In this document: positions 36,360-45,555 of the stretch, piece after piece
Layout of the letters: every line of letters starts with the position of its first letter
Numbering within the stretch: position 1 is the first letter of the stretch
NCBI GenBank assembly: GCA_016931695.1
Contig: JAFGEI010000017.1
Coordinates: 1-50,354, forward strand
Length of the DNA: 50,354 nt
DNA from: Anaerolineae bacterium
GTDB taxonomy: Bacteria; Chloroflexota; Anaerolineae; B4-G1; DUEL01
Direction: 5' to 3'
Notes under the pieces: generated by a model
Databases searched by the model: none
Told to the model about the DNA's origin: nothing
Seen by the model: only the letters and a program-made list of their open reading frames with translations
Translations under genes and position numbers: made by a program

Positions 36360-38387
36360 TTATCCGGTCAAGGGGAGGGTAAAAGAAAAAGTGCTCCCTT
36401 TGCCGATCCCGCTTTCGACCCAAATCCGGCCGCCGTGGGCTTCCACGAGTTCTTTTGTGATCGCCAGGCCCAACCCGGTCCCTTTGTGCGGCTTGGACTG
36501 GACGTCGCCGACCTGGCCGAACTTGGTGAACACACGCGCGAGATCGGCTTCGGCAATGCCGATGCCGGTGTCGATGATGCTGACCACGATTTCCCCGCCC
36601 TCCTTTCTGGCCCGGCAAGTCACCGCCCCCCGCTCTGTGAACTTGACCGCGTTGGCAATCAGGTTGGTCAGAATCCGGATCAGGCTGTCACGATCGGCGC
36701 GAACCATGGGCAGTTTTTCCGGGACGTCGAGGGTCAATTCGAGGTTTTTCTCGACAAATATCGGCGCGTTGATCGTCGTCACCTGTTGGATGACCTCGGC
36801 GAGCGACAGCGGACGCACGTCCAGCTCGAGTCCGCCCGCTTCGATCTTGGCCAGGTCCAACATGTCGTTGATGAGATGGATCATGCGCTCGGCTTGCGTC
36901 GAGATGACGCTGATGTACGTGCTGACATCCGCCACTGCCGCCTGCGTCTTTTCGTCTTTGGCCTGGACGTGGGGGAAAATCTGGCTGTGGAGGCCGTTTT
37001 GAATCCATTTACCAAAGCCATAGATGGAAGTGAGCGGGGTTCGGAGTTCGTGGCTGGCGTTGGCGAGAAACTCTTTCATTGTCTCCTGGGCAGCTTCGGC
37101 TTCTTCCTTGGCCTGGCGCAGTTTGACTTCCGCCTGTTTTTGCCGCGTGACGTCGACCTGGATGCCAAATATCCCTCCCTGTTGGGTGATGTGTTCGCGG
37201 ATCTGGAACCAGCGCCCGTCCATGAGTTGTTGTTCAAAGGGCTCTTGGGGCGTGCGGTGCAACTTGAGCCGTTGGGTGATCCATTCGTCGCCCTTTTGGT
37301 GGTCGATGGCATAGAATCCGCGTTTGACGGCGCCGCGGATAATGTCCTCGAACCGGGTGCCGGTGACGATCAAATCGGCAATCTCGGGCTGCATTTCGCG
37401 GAACCGGGCGTTGCAGAGCACGAGACGGTCGTCCGCGTCAAAGAGCGCGATGCCCTCAGAGATGCTTTCGATGGCCTGGAAGAACCGTGCCTCCGCCGTG
37501 CCTGCTCGCTCCTCCAGGTGAGTGTAGAGGGTCGAGAGTTCCCCTGCCATATTGTTAAAGGCGCGGGCCAGTTGGCCGAGTTCGTCATTTCGCTCGACGG
37601 CGATGCGGGTTTCAAAATTACCCGCTGCCAGGAGAGCCGAGGCCTCGCTCAGCTGCTGGACCGGTTTACTGACACTGCGGATGATGGCGACGCTGAGCAA
37701 GGCGCCGACGATCACGACCGTGACCCCCGCCAAAGCAGTTACCCAGACGAGCGCGCGGTTTGTCTGCTCCATCTGGCTTTGTGCTTGCTTGTATTCATTT
37801 TGCAGCAGGAAGCGGGCCATTCGCAGGTCGATGACCAACTGCTTGTGGCCTTCCGTCAGCTGCGGCAGGAGTTGTTGCACGGTTTCCCAGTCCTCCGTCC
37901 TGACGTCAGAGGCCGCGACGATGGCATCGGCAACCCGGAGTATCTCGTCGAGGCTCGAAAGGGTTCCGCTCAGCCGTTCTTCCAGCGTCGTTCCAGGGGG
38001 GAGGGGGGCGATTTGCTCCGCCAGCTGGTGGCGGTTGAGCCGCAGCGCAGCGGTAGAGACCGCAATGTACTGGGATGGATGGGCGACGCCGGCGTCAGCC
38101 CGTGGGTCCAATAGAACGGGATTGGAGGGGTTGATGGCGGCGTAATGGATGATCAGCAGCAGCTGGTTGCTGTTTTGACGGATTGCCGAGATGGTTTCCA
38201 GCCGTGCCGCTTCCTCCTCCCAGGTCTGCCGCGCCTGCCGATAAGCGCCCAGTTGCCACAGCGAAATTGCTGCCGCGACGAACAACATCGCCCCGGTCAG
38301 CATCGGCCCCAGCAGCATGCGGAAAAGCAGGTTGCGGCTCTTGCGCCGGGGCCTGGTAGCCTGGGGAGGATGTGCTTGCTCGTTCAT
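36360..38387 (-). CDS. membrane sensor histidine kinase (HAMP-PAS-HisKA-HATPase)
   Basis: A 675-residue hybrid-free sensor kinase. Membrane helices near 22-48 and 210-237 bracket a periplasmic/extracellular helical sensor. HAMP follows ([20 protein letters not shown], about 235-290), then PAS (about 305-425, [20 protein letters not shown]). The dimerisation box [18 protein letters not shown] has the phosphoacceptor His446. [28 protein letters not shown] and [18 protein letters not shown] are the ATP-binding N, G1 and G2 boxes. No response regulator gene is in the window. It lies 24 nt downstream of the HTH-HD gene and is probably co-transcribed with it, so the two may sense or act on the same signal. 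Confidence 0.93.
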   Translation of the reverse strand: MNEQAHPPQATRPRRKSRNLLFRMLLGPMLTGAMLFVAAAISLWQLGAYRQARQTWEEEAARLETISAIRQNSNQLLLIIHYAAINPSNPVLLDPRADAGVAHPSQYIAVSTAALRLNRHQLAEQIAPLPPGTTLEERLSGTLSSLDEILRVADAIVAASDVRTEDWETVQQLLPQLTEGHKQLVIDLRMARFLLQNEYKQAQSQMEQTNRALVWVTALAGVTVVIVGALLSVAIIRSVSKPVQQLSEASALLAAGNFETRIAVERNDELGQLARAFNNMAGELSTLYTHLEERAGTAEARFFQAIESISEGIALFDADDRLVLCNARFREMQPEIADLIVTGTRFEDIIRGAVKRGFYAIDHQKGDEWITQRLKLHRTPQEPFEQQLMDGRWFQIREHITQQGGIFGIQVDVTRQKQAEVKLRQAKEEAEAAQETMKEFLANASHELRTPLTSIYGFGKWIQNGLHSQIFPHVQAKDEKTQAAVADVSTYISVISTQAERMIHLINDMLDLAKIEAGGLELDVRPLSLAEVIQQVTTINAPIFVEKNLELTLDVPEKLPMVRADRDSLIRILTNLIANAVKFTERGAVTCRARKEGGEIVVSIIDTGIGIAEADLARVFTKFGQVGDVQSKPHKGTGLGLAITKELVEAHGGRIWVESGIGKGSTFSFTLPLTG

Positions 38388-38411
38388 CGCGGATTGCTCC
38401 TGACCGTTCTC

Positions 38412-40424
38412 CTAGGTTGGGGAGCGGTTGCAGGCGGCGACGAGCGCCGGGACGACGGCGGCTGCCTGTTCCGGCGACATGCGCGCGCGAATCGTGCTCT
38501 CGTTCCCCTGCGCGGGCGGGCCGAGGTCGGCGGGGTAGAGCATGCGAATCGGGATCGCCTCTTCCTCGCGCCAGTGGCTGATGGCTAGCAGCTCGACGAC
38601 GTCGCCCTCGGGCCAGGTGGCGATCACGTAGGGATAGTGGTAGCGGATGCCGCGCTCGGGCATCCGGCCGTGCCGCTCGATCTCGGCCTCCATGATCCAG
38701 TAGTACGCCTGGGGGACGGGGCCGGGGGCCTGGTCAAATATCAACACCTGGCCCTCGGTGCGCGGCGACAGAGCAGCCTGGGTGTAGGCCGCGATGAACC
38801 CACGGGCCTGTTGGATAAAGTAGCCGCGGTCGTCGTCGGCGATGCGCTCCAGGATCGGTTCGGCCAGCTCGAGCCAGTCGGCCGTGTCGCTGGCGGACTG
38901 GTGGCTGGTGATGGCGCCGTAGACGACGTTGAGCAGCCCCTGGGTGATGGCTTTTTCCTGGTTCGTCACGCCGACAGTGGACTGGGTGGGGTCGCGGGTG
39001 CAGAGGGCGGCGATCCGGCCCCAGATCAGGTCGTTTTCGCTGACGCTGTTTCCCCAAAAATAGGCCCAGTCACCGCCCAGGATCACTTCTGCCGCGCGCG
39101 TGACGAGGTCCGGTACGTGGAGCCAGTTCCCCTCGTGGCGGTTGAGGACGCTGATGTCGATCCCCGATTGCTCCCACTGCTCGACGGTGTCGTGGACGTG
39201 TTGGGCCATGGACGGATCGGGCCGGTCGCCGATGACGACGACGCGCTTCAGACCTTCTGTTTCGACCTCTGGCAGCGCCTCGCGCCAGAGCCAGCGCGGT
39301 CCGTCGGCCGTATCGGGATAACAGAGGATGCCGACGGTATAGCCGGCCTCCGCCAGGTGCTTGCGGCTCAGCGCAGCCATGACGATGCTGTGCGCCTCGA
39401 AAGGAAACACCACGACGGCGTGCCTGCCCGCTTCCCTGTCGCCGGCAGGTGGAGGCCCGTCCTGTGCCACGTTGACCTGCACCACCGACCATTCGAGTGG
39501 GGTGCTTTCCAGGTCCTCGCGCAGCATCGTCGCCTGCAGGTTGTTGGCGGTGTCGCCGCGGGCAAAGACTTGCAGCTCGACGTTCGGGTCACAGCGGATG
39601 CGCACCCCCATAATGTCGTCGGCGCCGGTCCAGTGGGGCACCGAGTCGGGGAAAAAGAACTCGACGATGCCGCGGAACTTGGCGCTGTGGTCGGAGCGGC
39701 GGTGGTCGATGTCCATTGCATCGGCGACGCGCAGGACCGCGGCCAACAGGCCGGTGCGGATTGGGGTGTCGCGCAGCGTGTCTGTGCGCTCCGGCTCGTA
39801 CTCGCGGCGGTGCCAGCGGCAGAGCAGGCCGATCAGGTGAGCTTCTTCGGCCGTGAAGGGCAGTTTCCCCTGCGCGGCCAGCTTTTCGACCGTTTCCTGG
39901 CTGACGACGTTGTGCGTTTCGCGGTCGACGACGTTGCCAATGTCGTGAAAGAGCGCGCCAGCCCGCAGCAGGTGCCGCTCGGTCTGGGTGAGGTTGAGGA
40001 TGTACGAAATCTGGGTGGCGAACGATTTGACGCGCAGCGCGTGGCCCGGCCCGTGGTCGGTGAACTCGCTCAGCCGGGCACGGGCGAATTGGAGCAGCGG
40101 GATGGCGGTGCGCAGCGTGGCAATCTCTTGCTCCGCATAGAGCCGGTCGGTGGTCAGCAGCGCCGGCCACAGCCGGGCTGGCAGGGTCCGCCGCCGCCGG
40201 CCGATGCCGAGGGGCATCTCGTAGCGACCGTCGCTGGTCTGCCGGATCCGTTCCTGGCGCAGCAGCTTGCCGAGCGCCTCTTCGACCTCCGCCGGCTGCA
40301 TGTCGAGCGCCCCGGCCAACGACTGGCTGTCGGCCGATCCTGTACGCGAGAGGTAGAGGATGATCTGGCGTTCGCTTTGCGATACGTCGAGCAGGTCAAA
40401 GACGGTGAAATGCGATTTGCTCAT
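38412..40424 (-). CDS. HTH-HD phosphohydrolase domain protein with unrecognised C-terminal half
   Basis: A 670-residue cytosolic protein. Residues about 10-70 form a winged helix (SERQIILYLSRTGSADSQSL). An HD domain spans about 105-300: TDHGPGHALRVKSF (His124, His128), GALFHDIGN (His160-Asp161), His171, His205 and VADAMDIDHRRSD, enough ligands for a metal-dependent phosphohydrolase. From about 330 the rest is unfamiliar to me: HAVVVFPFEAHSIVMAALSR, VVVIGDRPDPSMAQHVHDTV, LGGDWAYFWGNSVSENDLIW, IRYHYPYVIATWPEGDVVEL. Alternating hydrophobic strands and helices suggest an alpha/beta domain, followed by a helical part. HD domains of this sort often cleave nucleotide messengers or triphosphates. Promoter boxes lie upstream; the kinase gene follows. 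Confidence 0.7.
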   Translation of the reverse strand: MSKSHFTVFDLLDVSQSERQIILYLSRTGSADSQSLAGALDMQPAEVEEALGKLLRQERIRQTSDGRYEMPLGIGRRRRTLPARLWPALLTTDRLYAEQEIATLRTAIPLLQFARARLSEFTDHGPGHALRVKSFATQISYILNLTQTERHLLRAGALFHDIGNVVDRETHNVVSQETVEKLAAQGKLPFTAEEAHLIGLLCRWHRREYEPERTDTLRDTPIRTGLLAAVLRVADAMDIDHRRSDHSAKFRGIVEFFFPDSVPHWTGADDIMGVRIRCDPNVELQVFARGDTANNLQATMLREDLESTPLEWSVVQVNVAQDGPPPAGDREAGRHAVVVFPFEAHSIVMAALSRKHLAEAGYTVGILCYPDTADGPRWLWREALPEVETEGLKRVVVIGDRPDPSMAQHVHDTVEQWEQSGIDISVLNRHEGNWLHVPDLVTRAAEVILGGDWAYFWGNSVSENDLIWGRIAALCTRDPTQSTVGVTNQEKAITQGLLNVVYGAITSHQSASDTADWLELAEPILERIADDDRGYFIQQARGFIAAYTQAALSPRTEGQVLIFDQAPGPVPQAYYWIMEAEIERHGRMPERGIRYHYPYVIATWPEGDVVELLAISHWREEEAIPIRMLYPADLGPPAQGNESTIRARMSPEQAAAVVPALVAACNRSPT

Positions 40425-40495
40425 TGTTTTCTCCCCTCATCCGGCTTTTTGGGCAGTGGTTCAGGCCAGCGGAGCCTGTACGGGTCCACGGGTTT

Positions 40496-40524
40496 ATTAT
40501 AACACTGTTGCACTTAAATCTCCA
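40496..40524 (-). promoter_or_regulatory. promoter of the HTH-HD / kinase pair
   Basis: TGGAGA (40524-40519), 17 nt, TATAAT (40501-40496) on the minus strand, overlapping the end of the adenosine kinase gene. The -10 box is consensus; the -35 box matches 4 of 6. Confidence 0.5.
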
Positions 40525-41512
40525 ACAGACTCCCCTGGCCCGGTGCCTGGGGGCTCGCCAGGCTGTCCAGGGCGCCGCGGTCGTCAAAGTGCTGGCGAAA
40601 GCGCGCGACGAACTGGCGCAACGTAAAGGAATGGCTCTGCGGCCCTGGTGCTTCCAGGGCGTAGGTGGCGGCGAGGACGCCCATCCGCCCCGCCAGGTCC
40701 CAGGGAAGCCTCATGGCAAGGCCCTTGATCAAGCCAGCCCGGAATGCATCTCCGACGCCGGTGGGGTCGTCGAGCCGTTCCGGCGGCACCGGGGGGATGT
40801 CGTAGACGGTTCCGTCCGCCCAGATCCTGGCGCCTCTATCGCCCAGGGTGACGATGCAGGCGTGGGCCGGGGCGGCCTGGAGCGCCGCGGCACCCAGGCC
40901 GGTCTTTTCCTGCAGCATGTCGAATTCGTATTCGTTGACGACCAGCAGGGTACAGCCCTCCAGCCCGGTTTTGAGGGCCGCGCCGGAGAGGCGGATGATC
41001 TGCTGGCTGGGGTCGTAGAGGTAGGGGATGCCCAGCTCCTGGCATTCGGCGGGGTATTTGACCATCGCCTGGGGGTCGTTGGGGGAGATGGTGACCAGGT
41101 CGACAGTGCTGGTATCGACGTCGTGGAGCGAAAGGTCGCGGGCGCGGGCCATCGCCCCGGTGTAGAAACTGGCAATCTGGTTGCCGTCCAGGTCGGTGCT
41201 GACGAAAAAAGAGGCTGTGAACAGGTCCGCTTCCTGGCGGACGAGGGCCGTGTCGACTCCCTGCTGTTCCAGCCACTGCCGGTACCCGCCGAAATCCTTC
41301 CCCGCGGTACCCATCACCCGCGGGCGCTCGCCCAGCAGGGCCAGACTGTAGGCGATGTTGGGGGCAACGCCGCCCCGCAGGTGTCGCATTTCGTCGACGA
41401 GAAAACTGACCGAGATGTGGTCCAGTTGATCGGGCAGAATGTGTTCGGCAAACCGGCCGGGAAAGGTCATGATATAGTCGTAGGCAATTGAGCCGGTCAC
41501 GATGACGTTCAT
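40514..41512 (-). CDS. adoK: adenosine kinase-like PfkB family kinase
   Basis: A 332-residue ribokinase-fold protein. The opening VTGSIAYDYIMTFPGRFAEH, then LDHISVSFLVDEM, HLRGGVAPNIAYSLALLGE, NQIASFYTGAM and DPSQQIIRLSG resemble, from memory, the Mycobacterium adenosine kinase (Rv2202c) closely. LDDPTGVGDAFRAGLI is the PfkB anion-hole and catalytic-Asp signature. It would phosphorylate adenosine to AMP; the adenosine comes from AhcY in the same window. General carbohydrate kinase is the cautious alternative. Its ATG overlaps the GT2 stop as ATGA, making it the last gene of the mtnA-rfb unit. Confidence 0.8.
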   Translation of the reverse strand: MNVIVTGSIAYDYIMTFPGRFAEHILPDQLDHISVSFLVDEMRHLRGGVAPNIAYSLALLGERPRVMGTAGKDFGGYRQWLEQQGVDTALVRQEADLFTASFFVSTDLDGNQIASFYTGAMARARDLSLHDVDTSTVDLVTISPNDPQAMVKYPAECQELGIPYLYDPSQQIIRLSGAALKTGLEGCTLLVVNEYEFDMLQEKTGLGAAALQAAPAHACIVTLGDRGARIWADGTVYDIPPVPPERLDDPTGVGDAFRAGLIKGLAMRLPWDLAGRMGVLAATYALEAPGPQSHSFTLRQFVARFRQHFDDRGALDSLASPQAPGQGSLLEI

Positions 41513-42234
41513 CGTCCCTCCTCGCGGCGCACGATCTGGCGCATTGGCAAAAACCGGTCGCGGATAATAACCCCAATGGCGCCGATTCCGTCCCAGGGGC
41601 GGATTTTCTTGCCCTCGGCGATGGTGCGCGGGCGGTAAGTGATGGGAACGTCGACGATCTCGTGGCCGGCGCGGAGAATCTTGTCGGTCAGTTCAAAGTC
41701 GAGGTCAAAGCCGGTGCCGGTCAGGTGGAGGGATTTGAGGACGTCGGTGCGCACCATCTTGGCCCCCGTGGCGACGTCGGTCAGGCGGGCGCCGTAGAGC
41801 AGGTTGGTCATTGCGGTCAGAAAACGGACGCCCAGGTAGTTGGCGGCATACTTGTAGACCGCCTTGTCGCCCATCGTGCGCGAGCCAAAGATGGCAGCGG
41901 GCCGCCGGTCGCCGATCTGTGCCAAAAAGATGGGGTACTCGATCGGATCGTACTCCAGGTCGGCGTCCTGGATGATGGCGTAATCGCCGTTGCAGTGCCG
42001 GATGCCGGTGCGCACCGAGGTCCCTTTGCCCAGGTTGCGGGGATGAAAGATCACCTGCCCGTTTGGCAGATCTAGTTTTTCCAGGATTTCCCGCGTGCCG
42101 TCGGTGGAAAAGTTGTCGACGATCACGATCTCTTTTTCCCACTCTGCTCCCAGGTCGACTTGTTGCACCCGCTCCAGCACGGTGAGAATGGTATCCTTCT
42201 CGTTATAAGCGCAGATAATCACGGACAGTTTCAT
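41509..42234 (-). CDS. GT2 family polyprenyl-phosphate sugar synthase (DPM1-like)
   Basis: A 241-residue GT-A enzyme. LSVIICAYNEKDTILTVLER, IVDNFSTDGTREIL, NLGKGTSVRTGIRHCNGDY, QDADLEYDP (the DXD metal site) and DVATGAKMVRTDVL are the DPM1/dolichyl-phosphate-mannose-synthase pattern. No membrane helix follows. Such enzymes charge polyprenyl phosphate with a hexose, giving donors for GT-C enzymes; four to five of those are encoded elsewhere in the window. It lies 9 nt from the SDR-RfbH gene. Confidence 0.88.
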   Translation of the reverse strand: MKLSVIICAYNEKDTILTVLERVQQVDLGAEWEKEIVIVDNFSTDGTREILEKLDLPNGQVIFHPRNLGKGTSVRTGIRHCNGDYAIIQDADLEYDPIEYPIFLAQIGDRRPAAIFGSRTMGDKAVYKYAANYLGVRFLTAMTNLLYGARLTDVATGAKMVRTDVLKSLHLTGTGFDLDFELTDKILRAGHEIVDVPITYRPRTIAEGKKIRPWDGIGAIGVIIRDRFLPMRQIVRREEGR

Positions 42235-42243
42235 ACTCTCGAC

Positions 42244-44568
42244 TCACTTGAGGGCGGCGAAAAAGTCGTCGAACGCCGCCGCCAGGTAGCTGAGACGGGC
42301 CTCGTCCAGGCCGGGGTAGACGCCAACGAAAAAGGCGGCGCGGAGGACCTGGTCCGAGTTGGCCAGGGGGCCGATCGCGCGGTGAGGGATGGAGCGGTAT
42401 CCCGGCTGGCGGAGGATGTTGCCGGCAAAGAGCAGCCGGGTCTCGATGTTGCGGTTTTCGAGGAACGCGATCAGGTCGCGGCGGGAAAAGGGGGCCTCGG
42501 CGCGGACGGTGATGGGGAAGGCAAACCAGGAGGGGTTGGCCCGTTCACTCCAGGTAGGCAGGATCAGGAATTCGCGATAAGCTGCCAGTTCTTTGTATAG
42601 TCGATGAAAGTTGCGGCGGCGGGCGGCGATGAAATCGGCCAGCTTTTCCAGCTGCGCGCAGCCGATGGCGGCTTGCAGGTCGGTCATCTTGAGGTTGTAG
42701 CCGATTTCGCTAAAGAGGTAGCGGTGGTCGTACGGCTCTTGCAAGCCGGGGATCTGCCACTCGAAGCGGCGCCCGCAGGCGCCGCTGGCCGGGCTGTCGT
42801 GGCTGCACCAGCAGTCGCGGCCCCAGTCGCGGATGCTCTGGGCGATGCGCGCCAGCCGGGCGTCGCCGGTGATGATCGCCCCGCCCTCGCCGGTGGTCAT
42901 GTGGTGGGCGGGGTAAAAGCTCAGCGTCGCCAGGTGGCCGAACGTACCGACCATCTGCCCGTCGTAGGTGCTGCCCAAGGCGTCGCAGGCGTCCTCGAGG
43001 ACGTAGAGGTCGTGGGCGCGGGCAAAGGCCAGCACGGGCTCCATGTCCACCGGGTTGCCCAGGGTGTGGGCCAGGAATATGGCCCGCGTGCGCTGGGAGA
43101 GCGCCGGTTCCAACTGCGCCGGGTCGAGGTTGTAGTTGCTGGCCTGGCAGTCGATCAAGACTGGGGTCAGACCGTTCTGGACGATGGGGGCCAGGGTGGT
43201 GGGAAAGCCCATCGCCGGGGTGATGACTTCGTCGCCGGGCTCCAGCGGCCGCTCCAGGCGCTGGGAGCGGAGGGCGGCCACGGCGACCAGGTTGGCCGAG
43301 GAGCCCGAGTTGACCGCCAGCGCGTGGCGCGTCCCAAGAAAGCGGGCCAGTCCCTGCTCAAAGGCCGCCGCCTGGGGGCCGGCGGTGAGCCAGAAATCGA
43401 GCACCGCCTTCGTCGCGGCGACCAGTTCCCGCTCGTCATAGACCCGGCCGGCGTAGTGGATCCGCGTCTCGCCGGGCCGGAAGGGGCGCGGGGAATGGGC
43501 CTGGCAGTAGTACTCGGCGACCAGTTTGAGAATCTCTTGTCGGATAGAATCCCGAGGCCTGGAGGCTGAAGCTTGAGGTTCAAAGTTGTCTCCCCTTCTC
43601 TTTTTCTCCTTGTCTCCTTGTTCCCTTGTCACTTTGTCCCCCAATCCCCGAGCCATCTGGTCGTCTATCGTCCTGCGCAGGCCTTGCTCCAGGGAGGTCG
43701 TCGCTCGCCAGCCGGTGAGGCAGGCGGTGCGTTCGGCGTCGGCGGCGATGTGCATGACTTCGGCCGGGCGGTAGGGCAGGGCGCCGGTGCGAATCTCTCC
43801 CCTGGCGCCGGTGATTGCCCAGACCTGTTCCACGACGGTGCAAATCGAGAACGCCTGCCCGGTTCCCAGGTCGATGCTCTTTCCTTCGAGCTGAGGGGCG
43901 GCGGCAGCGGCGACGAGTCCGGCGACGACGTCCTGCACAAAGATAAAATCGCGCCGTTGTTCCCCCGGTGTCATTGCCAGGTCCGTGCCGGCCAGCGCGG
44001 CGCGAATGGCGGCCGGGACCAGGTTGTCCGCCGGCTGGCCCGGCCCGTATACCTGGAACAGGCGGGCAGTGACGACCGGCAGGGCAAAGGCCCGCCAGTA
44101 GGCGCGGGCAAAAGCCCAGGCCGCGACCTTGGAGGCGGCGTAAAAGTTGATCGGGTCGAGGCCTTCGCTGCCCTCCCGGGCGCCGTATTCGTAGCAGGTG
44201 CCGACGAGCACGATCCGCCGTGCTTCTCTTTCCCGCAGCGCCTCGAGCAGGTGGATGGTCCCCTGCGTGTTGACCGCCAGCGCCGTCAGCGGGTCGATGG
44301 TTGGGTTCGTCACCCCCAGCGCAGCCAGGTGAAAGACGACTTCAGGCTGAGCGCGGTCGATCGCCTGCCGGATCGCTGCCGTGTCCCGCACGTCCAGGGG
44401 CACTCGGGCGACCGGCGGCGGGAGCGCCGCAACGCGTTGGACGGGCTCGTTGGGAAAGATGGCCGCCCACACCGCGGCCTCGGTTTCGACGAGCTGGCGG
44501 ACCAGGTGCTGGCCAATAAAACCCGTCGCCCCGGTGACCAGGACCCGGGTGCGCCTGTCGAGAGTCAC
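42244..44568 (-). CDS. SDR-RfbH fusion: NDP-sugar reductase/epimerase joined to CDP-6-deoxy-glucose 3-dehydrase
   Basis: A 774-residue two-domain protein. Residues 1 to about 300 are an extended SDR (LVTGATGFIGQHL, VFHLAALGVTNP, YAASK, RDFIFVQDV) of the type that finishes CDP-paratose, tyvelose or abequose. Residues about 345-774 are RfbH/DdhC, the PLP-dependent C3 dehydratase. In SFYPAHHMTTGEGG, His555 stands where the PLP lysine would be, the hallmark of RfbH. DWGRDCWC with Cys586, Cys588 and Cys598 supplies the expected 2Fe-2S ligands. The linker (about 302-343) is charged and encoded by octamer repeats. GTG at 44568 overlaps the rfbG stop as GTGA; an extension to 44601 was rejected. The electron-donating reductase (RfbI/DdhD type) is not in the window. 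Confidence 0.88.
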   Translation of the reverse strand: MTLDRRTRVLVTGATGFIGQHLVRQLVETEAAVWAAIFPNEPVQRVAALPPPVARVPLDVRDTAAIRQAIDRAQPEVVFHLAALGVTNPTIDPLTALAVNTQGTIHLLEALREREARRIVLVGTCYEYGAREGSEGLDPINFYAASKVAAWAFARAYWRAFALPVVTARLFQVYGPGQPADNLVPAAIRAALAGTDLAMTPGEQRRDFIFVQDVVAGLVAAAAAPQLEGKSIDLGTGQAFSICTVVEQVWAITGARGEIRTGALPYRPAEVMHIAADAERTACLTGWRATTSLEQGLRRTIDDQMARGLGDKVTREQGDKEKKRRGDNFEPQASASRPRDSIRQEILKLVAEYYCQAHSPRPFRPGETRIHYAGRVYDERELVAATKAVLDFWLTAGPQAAAFEQGLARFLGTRHALAVNSGSSANLVAVAALRSQRLERPLEPGDEVITPAMGFPTTLAPIVQNGLTPVLIDCQASNYNLDPAQLEPALSQRTRAIFLAHTLGNPVDMEPVLAFARAHDLYVLEDACDALGSTYDGQMVGTFGHLATLSFYPAHHMTTGEGGAIITGDARLARIAQSIRDWGRDCWCSHDSPASGACGRRFEWQIPGLQEPYDHRYLFSEIGYNLKMTDLQAAIGCAQLEKLADFIAARRRNFHRLYKELAAYREFLILPTWSERANPSWFAFPITVRAEAPFSRRDLIAFLENRNIETRLLFAGNILRQPGYRSIPHRAIGPLANSDQVLRAAFFVGVYPGLDEARLSYLAAAFDDFFAALK
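43586..43646. repeat. octamer tandem repeat (TTGTCTCC-type) in the fusion linker
   Basis: On the + strand TTGTCTCC, TTGTTCCC, TTGTCACT and TTGTCCCC follow one another every 8 nt from 43610 to 43641, with another TTGTCTCC at 43586. It is read in frame as the hydrophilic linker GDKVTREQGDKEKKRRGDN. Confidence 0.75.
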
Positions 44569-45551
44569 CCGTTTGTTTCTCCGAGAAACTCGCCGTACCA
44601 CGCCATTGTCTCGCGGACGCCTTCTTCCAGCGAATAGGCGGGTTTCCAGCCCAGCATCCGCCGCGCCTTTTCGCTGCTCAGGTATTGGGCCGGGATTTCG
44701 TTGGGCGCCTCGTTCAACACGATGGATTCCAGTTCCGGGTGGCCAGAGACGGCGATGACGGTCTGGACGATCTCGAGCACCGATTTGGGGTTATCCATGC
44801 CAAAGTTCAGCGCCTCGCCGCGCAGTTCTGGCCGCTCCAGCTGCTCGGCCAGCGCAAGGTAGGCGCTGACGGCGTCGCGGATGTAGAGATAGTCGCGCAG
44901 CATCGTCCCGTCGGAGCGGATGACGGGCCGCTCGTTGCGCAGGACGCTGCGAATGGTGCCGGGAAAGATGCGGCTCCAGTTGAGGTCGCCGCCGCCGTAC
45001 AGGTTGGCGCAGCGGGTGACGGCGATGGCCTGACGGTACGTGGCGGCATAGGCCTGGGCGATGAGGTCGGCGCAGGTTTTCGACACGTCGTACGGGTAGC
45101 AGCCACGCAGCGGGGCGTCCTCGGTGTAGGGCAGCGTCTCGTGCACGCCATAAGCCTTGTCGCTGGAGGCGACGATAACCCGCTGGACCGTGGGAGAACG
45201 CCGCGCCGCCTCGAGCACCGTCCACGTCCCCTTGATGTTGGTCTCGAATGTAGAGAGAGGCGCTCGATTGGCAATCGGGACAATCGTCTGGGCGGCCAGG
45301 TGAAAGACGACCTCGATCTCGTACTCGTTGAGCACCCGCTCCATCAGCTCGTGCCGGGTCACGTCCCCGCGCACCGTGTTCAGGCGCTCCAGGTATCCCG
45401 CGCGGCGCAGGTGGGAGTGCGGCACCTCGTCCCGCACCAGCCCGACGACCCGTGCACCGGCGTCGACCAGGGAGATGGTCAGCCAGGAGCCGAGAAATCC
45501 GGTGCAGCCGGTGACGAGGGTGGGGCGATCGAACCAAAAATCAGTAGCCAT
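44565..45551 (-). CDS. rfbG: CDP-glucose 4,6-dehydratase
   Basis: A 328-residue SDR. WFDRPTLVTGCTGFLGSWL is typical of RfbG, followed by GLVRDEVPHSHLRRAG, VVFHLAAQTIVPIANRAPLS, SSDKAYG, the catalytic YDVSK and CANLYGGGDLNWSRIFPGTI. It converts CDP-glucose to CDP-4-keto-6-deoxyglucose. The ATG at 45551 is 4 nt after the rfbF stop, with GGAAGG in the rfbF tail; a GTG at 45578 is the alternative. It sits between rfbF and the RfbH fusion, in pathway order. Confidence 0.93.
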   Translation of the reverse strand: MATDFWFDRPTLVTGCTGFLGSWLTISLVDAGARVVGLVRDEVPHSHLRRAGYLERLNTVRGDVTRHELMERVLNEYEIEVVFHLAAQTIVPIANRAPLSTFETNIKGTWTVLEAARRSPTVQRVIVASSDKAYGVHETLPYTEDAPLRGCYPYDVSKTCADLIAQAYAATYRQAIAVTRCANLYGGGDLNWSRIFPGTIRSVLRNERPVIRSDGTMLRDYLYIRDAVSAYLALAEQLERPELRGEALNFGMDNPKSVLEIVQTVIAVSGHPELESIVLNEAPNEIPAQYLSSEKARRMLGWKPAYSLEEGVRETMAWYGEFLGETNG

Positions 45552-45555
45552 ACGT

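Noticed and set aside
43586-43646. CRISPR-like direct repeats
   Set aside because: Units are only 8 nt, contiguous and translated; there are no spacers or cas genes.
44301-44637. Extension of the SDR-RfbH gene upstream to 44601
   Set aside because: The GTG at 44568 overlaps the rfbG stop as GTGA and lies close to the Rossmann strand; the extra residues are basic and unlike the family.
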